Positions 9,052-17,668 of a stretch of 32,451 nucleotides of DNA are shown here, in pieces; the stretch's first letter is position 1, and the number at the start of each line of letters is the position of its first letter. The notes under the pieces were generated by a model. That model was not told the DNA's origin, made no database searches, and saw only the letters and a list, made by a program, of their open reading frames with translations. The stretch covers positions 1 through 32,451 of the forward strand of contig UQKV01000022.1 in the NCBI GenBank assembly GCA_900541665.1. The letters run 5' to 3'. The stretch comes from an uncultured Collinsella sp. GTDB taxonomy: Bacteria; Actinomycetota; Coriobacteriia; Coriobacteriales; Coriobacteriaceae. The translations under genes were made by a program, and so were the position numbers.

Positions 9052-11229
9052 TTAGGGGAGGAGCTTCATGGCGGCGTCGTGGGCGGCGCGCTCGTAGGTG
9101 TCGTCGAGGGGCTTGAGCGGCAGCAGGGCTGTGGCCTGCGCATCGTCGCGCCGCTCGAGGGCGTGCGCGATCAGCCAGTCGGCGAGCTCGGGGTTCTTGG
9201 GCAGTGCCGGTCCGTGCAGGTACGTGCCGATGACGCCCTTGTAGATGAGGCCCTCAAGGCCATCATCGCCGTTGTTGCCGGTGCCCGTGACGACGGACGT
9301 TCCGAGCGGCGTGGCCGCTGTATCGAGCAGGGTGCGGCCGCCGTGGTTCTCGAATCCCACAAAGGGCTCGGGTGCCAGATTGGTTTCGACGGCTACGTTG
9401 CCGATCAGGCGGTCGGAGCCGCGTACGGTTTCGGCGGCAATGACCCCCAGACCCTCGATGCGATCCTCGCCCATATAGTACGAACGGCCGAGCAGCTGAT
9501 AGCCGCCACAGATGGCAAGCAGCGAGCCGCCATCCTCAACATAGGCCGCGACCTTGTCTTTTTGAGCGAGCAGTTCATGTGCAACCGCCAGCTGGTCGCG
9601 ATCGGAGCCACCGCCCATCATAACGATGTCGGCGTCGGTCAGGTCGAGCGTCTCGCCCATGTGGACTTCGTCCACACGCACGGGAATGCCGCGCCAGGCG
9701 CAGCGGCGCTCGAGGGCGATAACGTTGCCGCCGTCGGCGTAGAGGTTGAGCGCATCGGGATACAGGTAGACGATGCGCAGCGGGCGCGAAAGCTCGACCG
9801 GCGCAATATCGGTGGGGACAGCGCTACCATCGGCGCGCGTTACGGCGTGGGAGACAATCGAGCTTGCATCGTCGTCTTTAAGCCCGTCGAGCTCCTTGAC
9901 TAACGGCGGAAAGGCCGTGTAGTTGGCGACGGCATAGAAAGTGTCGCCGGCGGCCTCGTCTGCCACGGCACCAATCGCCTGCTCGACATTCGAGATAATC
10001 GTGGCATCGATGCCGGCGTACTTGAGGCGCACCTGCATGTCGTGCGCGCGCGTGCCGCCGGCAAAGGCGACAAGACCCGGCGTGTCGGCGATGCGCTCAA
10101 AGTCGACGTCGTAGATCCACGATACATCGTGGCCGTCGGCATCGTTGTCGTTGAGGAAGAAAGCGCAGAGTCTGCCGCCTGCCGTCTTGATGGACTGGAT
10201 TTGTCGATCGAAGCCTACGGGATTCTTAGCCAGGTTGGCCTCGACGGTGCGGCCGGCAATATCCCAGCGGCCCATGCGTCCGCCGGCGGGGACGTAGGCA
10301 TCGAGCGTGGGCTGCAGGTGCGCCGTATCCACGCCTAACTCATGTGCGGCAAAGAATGCAGCGGCAACGTTGTAGACCATGTACAGGCCGTTGTAACGCG
10401 TGACGATGTGTGCGGCTGGCGCGCTGGAATCAGATCCAAACACCAGGTCAAAACCATAGCCGTCGCAGCCGAGCTCCACGCCCGTCACGCGACGGACAAG
10501 CGCAGGGCGGGCCCAGCCGCACGAGGGGCAATGGTAGGCGCCGAGCTGGCCGTATTGCACGTAGTCATACTCCAGCGGCGCGTTGCACTGTGAGCAAAAA
10601 CGTGAGTCGCTAATACGGTCGGACTCGGTGTTGGTGGCGCCGTCGATGCCAAAGGCAATACTCGCGTTGGGAACGCGCGCGGCAATCGAGGCGCACAGCG
10701 GGTCGTCGGCGTTGTAGATAAGCGTTGTTGTCGGCGAGAGCTCCAACGCATGGGCGATGACCTCCTGGGTGTGATCGATCTCGCCATAGCGATCCAGCTG
10801 GTCGCGGAACAGGTTGAGCAGCACGAAGTACGTCGGCTTGAGCTTGGGCAGGACGCGTACGGTGTAAAGCTCATCGCACTCAAAAACGCCCACACGCTTG
10901 CCGCCACCGGCTCGCTTGAGGCCACTGCGCGCTTCGAGCAGTGCGCCCACCACGCCCGGCTCCATGTTGTTGCCGGCGCGGTTGCATACCACGGTGGCGC
11001 CGCTGGCGGCAACGGCGTCGGCGATGAGGTTGGAGGTGGTGGTCTTGCCATTAGTACCGGTAATCACCACGCTGCGGTCGACAAGGCCGGCGAGGTCGCT
11101 TAGCAGCTCGGGGTCGATCTTCATGGCGATGCGGCCGGGGAGTACGCCGCCCTGGCGTTTGAGGACAGAGCGCAGTCCCCAGCGAGCGATATCGCTCGAG
11201 GTGCAGGCAAGAGATGAGCGGAGGTTCAT
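9052..11229 (-). CDS. murT-gatD: Fused MurT-GatD lipid II isoglutaminyl synthase
   Basis: A 725-residue protein that joins both subunits of the enzyme amidating the D-glutamate of lipid II to D-isoglutamine. Residues about 35-465 are MurT: Mur ligase P-loop TGTNGKTTT, a MurT-type zinc ribbon near 210-240 (FCSQCNAPLEYDY...CPSCGW) and the DUF1727 C-terminal part. From about residue 475 it is GatD, a CobB/CobQ-like class I amidotransferase with the nucleophile Cys near 574 in LAICGGYQLLG and the catalytic His near 672 in GTYLHGP. In staphylococci and streptococci these are two adjacent genes. The ATG at 11229 has TTAGGA upstream. Last gene of an apparent operon with two helical-repeat genes. Confidence 0.93.
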   Translation of the reverse strand: MNLRSSLACTSSDIARWGLRSVLKRQGGVLPGRIAMKIDPELLSDLAGLVDRSVVITGTNGKTTTSNLIADAVAASGATVVCNRAGNNMEPGVVGALLEARSGLKRAGGGKRVGVFECDELYTVRVLPKLKPTYFVLLNLFRDQLDRYGEIDHTQEVIAHALELSPTTTLIYNADDPLCASIAARVPNASIAFGIDGATNTESDRISDSRFCSQCNAPLEYDYVQYGQLGAYHCPSCGWARPALVRRVTGVELGCDGYGFDLVFGSDSSAPAAHIVTRYNGLYMVYNVAAAFFAAHELGVDTAHLQPTLDAYVPAGGRMGRWDIAGRTVEANLAKNPVGFDRQIQSIKTAGGRLCAFFLNDNDADGHDVSWIYDVDFERIADTPGLVAFAGGTRAHDMQVRLKYAGIDATIISNVEQAIGAVADEAAGDTFYAVANYTAFPPLVKELDGLKDDDASSIVSHAVTRADGSAVPTDIAPVELSRPLRIVYLYPDALNLYADGGNVIALERRCAWRGIPVRVDEVHMGETLDLTDADIVMMGGGSDRDQLAVAHELLAQKDKVAAYVEDGGSLLAICGGYQLLGRSYYMGEDRIEGLGVIAAETVRGSDRLIGNVAVETNLAPEPFVGFENHGGRTLLDTAATPLGTSVVTGTGNNGDDGLEGLIYKGVIGTYLHGPALPKNPELADWLIAHALERRDDAQATALLPLKPLDDTYERAAHDAAMKLLP

Positions 11230-11274
11230 GAAACCGTTCCTAACGTAAACGACATGGTCGGGTCGAGTGCGTCA

Positions 11275-12318
11275 CTAGAATCCGTAGCGGCGCGCAAATT
11301 CCTGGGCGAGCTGCGATACATCTTCGCAGGCGTTGGCCCAGGGGGCAAAGTCGGGGGTGTCCGAGATAATGCCGTCGGCCTCCCAAACTGCCTGGTGCGA
11401 AAGGTCCCAGGGGTCGCGCGGCTCGGGCCGGCAGGGAAGATACGGCGTCTGGTACATGGGGTTCAGCAAGAAGAACGCGCCGCCCTCGCAACGGTTAGCG
11501 AACTCACGCAGCGCGCGCGTCGCCGGGCGCATCTTGTTTGTTTTGAACAGCAGAATCGTGCGGGCGAGCAGGTACCAAGGAGAGTTTTCGAGTGCGTCTG
11601 CCCCCATCTGTTCCTCGAACTGATGCGCCAGGGCAAAAAAGCCGTCCTGGTCTTCCAAGCGGGCGAGGGCAAGCAGCACGGTGCCGGCGGCCCGAGTGGG
11701 ATAGCCTTCTGCTTTAAGGACGCGGCGGGCGTAGTTGGCAGCAGCGCGGTAACGGGCGCTCGCCATGCACAGCTGCGAGATGGCCTCGAGCGTGTGGAGC
11801 CACCCGATAAGGGCCGGCTCGCTCACGGTAAGGTCTGCCGCGGTGACACCGTCGGCCAAAACATTATTGGCCCAGTAGTGCGGGGCTTCCATGTCGAACC
11901 CGGGCACGCTTTGCTGCAGGTAATCGGCCGTGGTCGCCTCGAGCTTCATCAGGTCACCCAGGCAGGCGTCAACGGGCGTGTCGGCCAGGATGATGGCGAG
12001 CAGCTGCGCGTCGACGGCCAGTGCATCGACGCGGACAATTTTGAGCAGCTCATCACGCATATCGTCGAACAGGCGGTTGCGCGTCTGCTCAAACTCCTCG
12101 TCGCTGCCCATGTCCTCGATGCGATGGAGCTCGTCGAGCAGGTGGCGATGGACACCGGCATAGGACAGCAGCGCCTGGGCATGCTCGGTCTGCGCATACT
12201 TATGAGGGTTGACGTTCACGTCGTTATGGACAAGCTCGCGTGCTGCATCGGTGAGCTCGGGGTGCGACGCCAGATAGGTGCGCTCCAGGTAGGCGGGGAT
12301 GTAGACGCTCGGATCCAT
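11275..12318 (-). CDS. Helical-repeat (TPR/ST7-like) protein, paralogue 1
   Basis: A 347-residue, mostly alpha-helical, cytoplasmic-looking protein without signal peptide or membrane segment. Repeating helices such as ARYRAAANYARRVLKAEG and SPWYLLARTILLFKTNK resemble TPR or ST7-type repeats, so a scaffolding role is possible but unproven. It shares layout with the upstream gene (an RYR-centred repeat, then ALARLE versus AMAKLE), so the two look like diverged tandem duplicates. Start: GGGAGGAG seven bases before ATG; that ATG overlaps the stop of the upstream gene (TAATG), so translation is probably coupled. It ends 45 bases before murT-gatD on the same strand. I cannot name a specific function. 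Confidence 0.8.
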   Translation of the reverse strand: MDPSVYIPAYLERTYLASHPELTDAARELVHNDVNVNPHKYAQTEHAQALLSYAGVHRHLLDELHRIEDMGSDEEFEQTRNRLFDDMRDELLKIVRVDALAVDAQLLAIILADTPVDACLGDLMKLEATTADYLQQSVPGFDMEAPHYWANNVLADGVTAADLTVSEPALIGWLHTLEAISQLCMASARYRAAANYARRVLKAEGYPTRAAGTVLLALARLEDQDGFFALAHQFEEQMGADALENSPWYLLARTILLFKTNKMRPATRALREFANRCEGGAFFLLNPMYQTPYLPCRPEPRDPWDLSHQAVWEADGIISDTPDFAPWANACEDVSQLAQEFARRYGF

Positions 12319-13394
12319 TAGAGGTCTCCTCCCTTAAACGGCAAACCCTGCTCGGCCGCCCGCAGTATGCGCTCGTCGATCTGGGAGCGCACGATGTCGT
12401 TGGTGGCGACCCAGGCGGCAAAGCTGGCGTTGTCGGGTGCGCCCAGGCCCTCCTGCAGTACCGGCGTCGCCTCGGAGAGTGCAAGGACGAGCTCGTCGGT
12501 GGAGTCCACACCCACGTTGACGCGGGCATAGACGCCATCGGGAAACTCGGTTTGGAAGTAGAGCGCCTCGGCTGCGTGCGGGCACGAGCGCGCAAGGATA
12601 CGCAGGTAGTGTTCGGCGCCCTCGTAATCCAGCTCGCGCCAGGCAGCGCTCATCAGCGCGATGAGCGTCCACGGGTCCAAGTCGCGTTCTGCATCCTTGG
12701 GACGACGGCGCAGCGGCGTGTTGGCGAGATAGGGGACGGAGTGGGCAGAGCGAAAGCGCTTGAGCTCCTCAGCGGGGTATTCGAGCTTTGCCATAGCGAG
12801 CATCGCGGTGTGGCGGACACCAGCGGGGTCGTTGGGCGCAAAGTCCAAGCTGCGGTTTGCGGCTTCGAGCGACATGCGGTAGCGGCCGCTAATGAGCGCG
12901 CGCGATGCCAAGGCGGCAAGCCAGCGCAGGTAGGGACGGCGCATAAGGTCGCCAGCGGCCTCGCGCTCGTAGGGGTCCTGCGCCGAGGCGATCTTGAGTG
13001 CCAGGTCGTGCTCCACCTCGTCGCACTTGGACACCAGATACTGCACGTATTCCTCGTTGGATTCGGCGGTGAGCGCCGTCAGCATGCGCTGAGCGTCCCA
13101 GTTGGCCGGATCGAGCGCGGCTGCCTCGCGGAGCATGTTCTCGGCAGCTGCCTCTTCTTGCTCGGCCTGGGTATCGTCAGGGATAAAGGGAATGCGGTAG
13201 TCGACGGCCTCGACCACCTTGGCGATGAGGTGCCCGGCGCGGTCGCGGTCGTGCACGATGAGCGGTGCGGGGTTGCGGGTGAATTGTTCCATCAGACGCT
13301 CTACGGCGGCACCGTCGGTGAGCGGGATATTGTCGCGGCGCAAGGCCTCAAGAATGAGGCGATGGCAATCCTCTTGAATGGGATCGAATGCCAT
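12318..13394 (-). CDS. Helical-repeat (TPR/ST7-like) protein, paralogue 2
   Basis: A 358-residue helical protein starting MAFDPIQEDCHRLILEAL. Repeat-like helices include GRYRMSLEAANRSLDFAPNDP and EGAEHYLRILARSCPHAAEA, typical of TPR packing, and the middle resembles ST7-like proteins. The ATG at 13394 follows AAAGGAGG with a short four-base spacer; a TTG ten codons upstream was rejected because it has no ribosome site. First gene of the three-gene operon ending in murT-gatD, with which it may share a cell-wall context, but no direct evidence links them. Function unknown. Confidence 0.8.
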   Translation of the reverse strand: MAFDPIQEDCHRLILEALRRDNIPLTDGAAVERLMEQFTRNPAPLIVHDRDRAGHLIAKVVEAVDYRIPFIPDDTQAEQEEAAAENMLREAAALDPANWDAQRMLTALTAESNEEYVQYLVSKCDEVEHDLALKIASAQDPYEREAAGDLMRRPYLRWLAALASRALISGRYRMSLEAANRSLDFAPNDPAGVRHTAMLAMAKLEYPAEELKRFRSAHSVPYLANTPLRRRPKDAERDLDPWTLIALMSAAWRELDYEGAEHYLRILARSCPHAAEALYFQTEFPDGVYARVNVGVDSTDELVLALSEATPVLQEGLGAPDNASFAAWVATNDIVRSQIDERILRAAEQGLPFKGGDL

Positions 13395-13894
13395 GGGGCC
13401 TCCTTTGCTGCGGTTAGGGTTCAAATGTCTCTATATAAGGTTCTAGTTTACCCGCATGTGGCACACCGGGGGTGCCGCACTTGGACTTGCACCTTTGCAC
13501 CACGAAGACGGATGTCGCACAAATGTCGGCACCTTGGACGACCGAGTGGTATCACGGTGCCGCAAACGGTCGATTTTTGGCGGCGAACGGTGCATATTTT
13601 GGAGGGGCACGGTCCTGCCCGGGATATGTAGTCAACCTTGATAAAACGTTTGCCCAGCTTGGGAGTATGAATGCCGCACAAGGGTCTTCAGGGATAGAAA
13701 AAACGTTTCATCATTGGCGGCTTTAGGTGAATAACTGACCAACCAGAACGGTAAAATAGTGTTTGTCTGAGCGTTGAGACGTTTAGACATCGCGCATTGT
13801 CATCGCCGGCAACGCGCAAACCGGTCCTAACGGAGCCAATTGGGTGCTCCGTTATATACGCAAGTCTAAGAGGGGCTTGTTTAGGAGGCACAGT
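13395..13894. other. Long control region between the TPR operon and the alcohol dehydrogenase
   Basis: 500 bases without a credible gene. It holds two AAACGTTT palindromes (13644-13651 and 13701-13708), a TAAAAT at 13752 that could be a -10, and a perfect 9-bp hairpin TAACGGAGC/GCTCCGTTA at 13828-13854 in the dehydrogenase leader. The first 200 bases (13430-13630) contain several GGTGCCGCA/GGTGCAT-like motifs but no clear repeat unit. Small frames here have no ribosome sites. Confidence 0.5.
13644..13708. promoter_or_regulatory. Paired AAACGTTT operator-like sites
   Basis: Two identical 8-bp palindromes, AAACGTTT, lie at 13644 and 13701. They sit in similar contexts (GATAAAACGTTT and GAAAAAACGTTT), 57 bases apart. 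A central CG within A/T arms is the pattern of LacI/CcpA-family operators, so carbon control of the dehydrogenase gene is possible. Neither site extends to a full 14-bp palindrome. Confidence 0.35.
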
Positions 13895-15118
13895 ATGGGA
13901 CGTTTTACCAATCCTCGCGATCTGTACTTTGGTGAGGGCGCTCGCCACGAGGTGAAGAACCTCAAGGGTAAGAAGGCCATCATCGTTTCTGGCGGCAGCT
14001 CTATGCGCCGCGGCGGGTTCCTGCAGGACGTTGAGGCCGACCTCAAAGAGGCCGGCATGGAGGTCAAGCTGTTCGAGGGCGTCGAGTCCGATCCCTCCAT
14101 CGAGACCGTCATGAAGGGCGCAGCCGCTATGCGCGACTTCGAGCCCGACTGGATTGTTGCTATCGGCGGCGGTTCGCCCATCGATGCTGCTAAGGCCATG
14201 TGGGTCTTCTACGAGTATCCCGAGGAGTCCTTCGATAACATCATCCAGCCGTTCAGCTTCCCCGAGCTGCGTCAGAAGGCTCATTTCTGCGCCATCTCCT
14301 CTACCTCCGGCACCGCTACCGAGGTCACCGCGTTCTCCGTCATCACCGACTACGCCAAGGGCATCAAGTACCCGCTGGCCGACTTCAACATCACCCCTGA
14401 TGTCGCCATCGTCGACCCCGAGCTCACCTACACCATGCCCGCCAAGCTGTGCGCTCACACCGGCATGGATGCTCTGACCCACTGCATGGAGGCCTACGTT
14501 TCCACCTGCGCCTCTATGTTCACCGACGCCAACGCTCTGCACGGCATCCGCGAGATCGTCGAGTGGCTGCCCAAGTCCTATGCTGGCGACCATGAGGCCC
14601 GTCAGCACATGCACGAGGCTCAGTGCATCGCCGGTATCGCCTTCTCCTCGGGCCTGCTCGGCATCGTTCACTCCATGGCTCACAAGACCGGTGCTGCCTT
14701 CGAGAACGGCCACATCATCCACGGTGCCGCTAACGCCATGTACCTGGGCAAGGTAATCCAGTGGAACTCCAAGGACCCGCGTGCTGCTGAGCGTTACGCT
14801 TACGTGGCCAAGGAGATCCTGCACCTTCCCGGCGAGACCAACGAGGAGCTCATCGCTGCGCTCGTCCAGAAGATTCGCGATCTCAACGACCAGCTCAACA
14901 TTCCGCAGTCCATCAAGGATTACGCGAATGGTGGCGTGAAGGTCGACGCCGAGAACCCGCAGATGGTTTCCGAGGAGGAGTTCCTCGCCAAGCTGCCCGA
15001 GATTGCCGCGAACGCCGAGCAGGACGCCTGCACGCCCGAGAACCCGCGTGAGACCAAGGCTGCCGACTTCGAGAAGATCCTCAAGGCCTGCTACTACGAC
15101 ACCGACATCGATTTCTAA
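13895..15118 (+). CDS. Iron-containing alcohol dehydrogenase
   Basis: A 407-residue group III (iron) alcohol dehydrogenase that probably reduces aldehydes with NADH in fermentation. The nucleotide-binding GGGSPIDAAKAMW follows the N-terminal Rossmann part. The metal ligands are expected in DVAIVDPEL, GMDALTHCMEAYVS, GIVHSMAHKTGAAF and ENGHIIHGAANA, all intact. The sequence resembles the dehydrogenase half of AdhE more than 1,2-propanediol enzymes, but the substrate cannot be read from sequence. The ATG at 13895 has TTAGGAGG eight bases upstream; an upstream in-frame ATG has none. The codon choice is highly biased to C/G-ending codons, which suggests strong expression. A terminator follows at 15140. 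Confidence 0.93.
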   Translation: MGRFTNPRDLYFGEGARHEVKNLKGKKAIIVSGGSSMRRGGFLQDVEADLKEAGMEVKLFEGVESDPSIETVMKGAAAMRDFEPDWIVAIGGGSPIDAAKAMWVFYEYPEESFDNIIQPFSFPELRQKAHFCAISSTSGTATEVTAFSVITDYAKGIKYPLADFNITPDVAIVDPELTYTMPAKLCAHTGMDALTHCMEAYVSTCASMFTDANALHGIREIVEWLPKSYAGDHEARQHMHEAQCIAGIAFSSGLLGIVHSMAHKTGAAFENGHIIHGAANAMYLGKVIQWNSKDPRAAERYAYVAKEILHLPGETNEELIAALVQKIRDLNDQLNIPQSIKDYANGGVKVDAENPQMVSEEEFLAKLPEIAANAEQDACTPENPRETKAADFEKILKACYYDTDIDF

Positions 15119-15139
15119 TCGACTCTTGTTATCGTAACG

Positions 15140-15180
15140 AGGGGCTCCGCACGTATCTGTACGGAGCCCCTTTCTTTTTT
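15140..15180 (+). terminator. Terminator after the alcohol dehydrogenase
   Basis: AGGGGCTCCG (15140-15149) pairs perfectly with CGGAGCCCCT (15162-15171), followed by TTCTTTTTT. It ends only 21 bases before the next start codon. Confidence 0.93.
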
Positions 15181-15201
15181 CTTTTAGAGAATGGGATAGT
15201 T

Positions 15202-16302
15202 ATGGCTGCAATTTTCAATAGCCCCAGCAAGTACATCCAGGGTCCGGACGAGCTGGCCAAGCTCGGCTCCTATGTCGAGCCGCTCGGCGCTAAGGCCCTC
15301 GTCATCGTGACGCCTTCGGGCAAGAAGCGCGTCGGTGCCAAGATCGAGGGCGGCTTTGCCGAGGCTAAGGCCGAGCTGCTGTTTGAGGATTTTAACGGCG
15401 AGTGCTCCAAGGGCGAGGTCGATCGCCTGGTTGCGCTCGCTCGCGACAACGGTTGCGATATCGTCGTCGGCGTCGGTGGCGGCAAGATCCTCGACACCGC
15501 GAAGGCCGTCGCCTACTACCTGGAGTCCCCGGTTATCATTTGCCCCACCATCGCCTCGACCGATGCACCGTGCTCGGCGCTTTCGGTGCTCTACACCGAT
15601 GACGGCCAGTTCGATAAGTACCTGTTCCTTAAGGCAAACCCCAACATTGTCCTGATGGATACGACGGTTATCGCGGCGAGCCCGGTGCGCCTGACGGTTT
15701 CCGGCATGGGCGATGCGCTCGCAACCTATTTCGAGGCCCAGGCAACGCACGATGCCGACGGCGGCACCTGCGCTGGCGGCAAGGGCGGCATGGCCGGTCT
15801 GGCGCTTGCCAAGCTCTGCTACGAGACGCTTATGGCCGATGGCGTTAAGGCCAAGGTCGCGCTGGAGAAGGGTGCGCTCACGCCTGCCGTCGAGCATATC
15901 ATCGAGGCAAACACGCTGCTCTCCGGCATCGGCTTTGAGAGCTCGGGCCTTGCTGCTGCTCATGCCATCCACAATGGCCTGACGATGCTGCCCGAGTGCC
16001 ACGGCATGTATCACGGCGAGAAGGTCGCCTTTGGCACTATCGTCCAGCTGGTACTCGAGGATGCTCCGACTGAGAAACTCGAGGAAGTCTTGGGCTTCTG
16101 CATTGAGCTGGGCCTGCCGGTCACGATGAAGGAACTTGGCGTTGCCGAGCTTACGCGCGAGCAGGCCATGATTGTTGCCGAGGCCGCCTGCGCACCCGAT
16201 GACACCATGTGCAACATGCCGTTTGAGGTGACGCCCGAGATGGTTGCAAACGCCATTCTGGGTGCCGACGCACTGGGTCACTACTATCTCATGGATGAGT
16301 AA
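15202..16302 (+). CDS. gldA: Glycerol dehydrogenase
   Basis: A 366-residue NAD-dependent, metal-dependent polyol dehydrogenase of the GldA family, interconverting glycerol and dihydroxyacetone. It shows the N-terminal SPSKYIQGPDEL, nucleotide-binding VVGVGGGKILDTAKAVAYY, the TIASTDAPCSALSVLY signature, and metal ligands Asp in SGMGDALATYFEA and His in AAHAIHNGL and CHGMYHGEKVAFG. The ribosome site is weak (GAGAATGGGAT). The start lies just after the previous terminator, leaving little room for a separate promoter, so expression may rely on read-through or on a promoter inside the terminator region. Followed by its own terminator and a diverged paralogue. Confidence 0.94.
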   Translation: MAAIFNSPSKYIQGPDELAKLGSYVEPLGAKALVIVTPSGKKRVGAKIEGGFAEAKAELLFEDFNGECSKGEVDRLVALARDNGCDIVVGVGGGKILDTAKAVAYYLESPVIICPTIASTDAPCSALSVLYTDDGQFDKYLFLKANPNIVLMDTTVIAASPVRLTVSGMGDALATYFEAQATHDADGGTCAGGKGGMAGLALAKLCYETLMADGVKAKVALEKGALTPAVEHIIEANTLLSGIGFESSGLAAAHAIHNGLTMLPECHGMYHGEKVAFGTIVQLVLEDAPTEKLEEVLGFCIELGLPVTMKELGVAELTREQAMIVAEAACAPDDTMCNMPFEVTPEMVANAILGADALGHYYLMDE

Positions 16303-16314
16303 ATCAAGCTAAGG

Positions 16315-16350
16315 AAGGGGCAAAGCCAACAGATGGCTTTGCCCCTTTTT
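16315..16350 (+). terminator. Terminator of gldA
   Basis: AAGGGGCAAAGCC (16315-16327) pairs perfectly with GGCTTTGCCCCTT (16335-16347) around a 7-base loop, ending in TTTTT. Confidence 0.93.
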
Positions 16351-16355
16351 GCTAT

Positions 16356-16418
16356 GGTGCAAACTAACCTGACCCCATCGCACTAAGTTGGTGCAAGGGG
16401 GTCAGGTTAGTTTGCACC
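16356..16418. repeat. REP-like 21-bp perfect inverted repeat
   Basis: Arms 16356-16376 and 16398-16418 are perfect reverse complements (outer bases GGTGCAAACTAAC, inner CTGACCCC), separated by 21 bases that contain GCAC/GTGC and a second TTGGTGCAA copy able to pair with TTGCACCAA. It follows the gldA terminator directly and has no U-run, so it is not a terminator itself. The GGGGTCAGGT core resembles REP sequences served by RAYT transposases, but no RAYT gene is in the window. Confidence 0.75.
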
Positions 16419-16449
16419 AATCGTTGTTTGATGAAGGGCGGATTCTCGT

Positions 16450-17517
16450 ATGGCGCTTCCTATGGTTTACGGCGGTCCTGGCCGGTATGTTCAGGGGCCG
16501 GGCGAACTGTCGCGTCAAGGCAAGTATTTGTCATGGTTGGGCTGCGCTGCCTATGTCTTGTTTGACCAGGGCACCGAGGATCGGCTGTGCAGGCAGATCG
16601 TCGATGGATTTCTGGACGACGATCTAAGCGAGCCGTTCTTTAAGATTTATGACGGTCCGTGTACGGAAGAGGCCGTTGTCGAAATGGCTAAGGAAGCCCA
16701 GGCCGAGTATTGCGACATGGTGGTGGGTATTGGCGGCGGCAAGATGCTCGATATCGCCAAGGCCGTTGCGTTTTATGCCGAGTTACCGTTGTGCGTATGC
16801 CCCACGGCGGCGTCGATGGACGGTCCGTGCAGTGCGATTTCGGTTCTGTATCACGAGGACGGGTCGTTCGACCGCTACCTGATGCTCGAGAAGAATCCAG
16901 ACCTGGTCGTGGTCGATACCAACGTGGTCGCGTCAGCCCCGCTGCGTATGACGGTCGCTGGTATGGGCGATGCGCTGGCAACGTACTTCGAGGCGCGTTC
17001 GTGCGCCGCGGCGCACGGCGCCAACGAGCACGGTGGCGCGCCGGGACACTTGGCCTTGGTCGCGGCACGTGCCTGCTACGATACGCTTATGGAGTGTGGT
17101 GTCGCTGCCAAGCGCGATCTCAAAAAGGGCCGTACATCGCCACCGGTTGTGCGCCTGATCGAGTGCAATATTTTGCTCTCGGGCGTCGGCTTTGAGAGTG
17201 GCGGCCTAGCGCTCGCCCATGCTATCGCTAACGGGTTGACGATTCTGCCCGAGTGCAAGGCCATGCACGGCGAGGCCGTAGCGTTTGGTCTGGTGGTCCA
17301 GCTTCGCCTGGAGCGTGCGCCCGAGCTCGATCAGGTACTCGAGTTTTGCCAGCGCGTCGGCCTACCGACGACGCTTGAGGAGCTGGGCCTTGGCGAGATT
17401 TCGGATGCCGATCTGCTGAGCGTTGCGGACGCAACTTTTAAGAACGAGCGCAATATGGCTAACGAACAGGCCAAGGTGACCAAACAAAAGCTCGTGCAGC
17501 TCATGCGCGAGGCATAG
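16450..17517 (+). CDS. Glycerol dehydrogenase-like polyol dehydrogenase
   Basis: A 355-residue paralogue of the preceding gldA. Shared marks are YVQGPGELSRQGKY, VVGIGGGKMLDIAKAVAFY, ASMDGPCSAISVLYHEDG and metal ligands in AGMGDALATYFEA, LAHAIANGL and CKAMHGEAVAFG. The substrate-loop sequence differs (ASMDGP for ASTDAP, and loss of the Tyr-His pair before GE), so the substrate may differ from glycerol. Codon use is less biased than in gldA, suggesting lower expression. The ribosome site is weak (GAAGGGCGG). The start is only 31 bases after the REP-like palindrome. It is followed by a gap of 151 bases and a ferredoxin-like gene. Confidence 0.9.
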   Translation: MALPMVYGGPGRYVQGPGELSRQGKYLSWLGCAAYVLFDQGTEDRLCRQIVDGFLDDDLSEPFFKIYDGPCTEEAVVEMAKEAQAEYCDMVVGIGGGKMLDIAKAVAFYAELPLCVCPTAASMDGPCSAISVLYHEDGSFDRYLMLEKNPDLVVVDTNVVASAPLRMTVAGMGDALATYFEARSCAAAHGANEHGGAPGHLALVAARACYDTLMECGVAAKRDLKKGRTSPPVVRLIECNILLSGVGFESGGLALAHAIANGLTILPECKAMHGEAVAFGLVVQLRLERAPELDQVLEFCQRVGLPTTLEELGLGEISDADLLSVADATFKNERNMANEQAKVTKQKLVQLMREA

Positions 17518-17668
17518 CTTGGCGCTTAATCGACCTTGTGCAATCAAGGCGGCGATAGGCCATAGATTATTTGCCTCAAAGGTGCTCCGCGTGTAATTTG
17601 CCCGAGGCGTGGGCCGATGGCGTATCATTATCTCTTGCTTGTTTGCACTGCTCAGGGAGGGGCCGCGC

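Noticed and set aside
13456..13726. Small plus-strand frames in the gap before the alcohol dehydrogenase
   Set aside because: No ribosome sites, no family resemblance, and overlapping in several frames.
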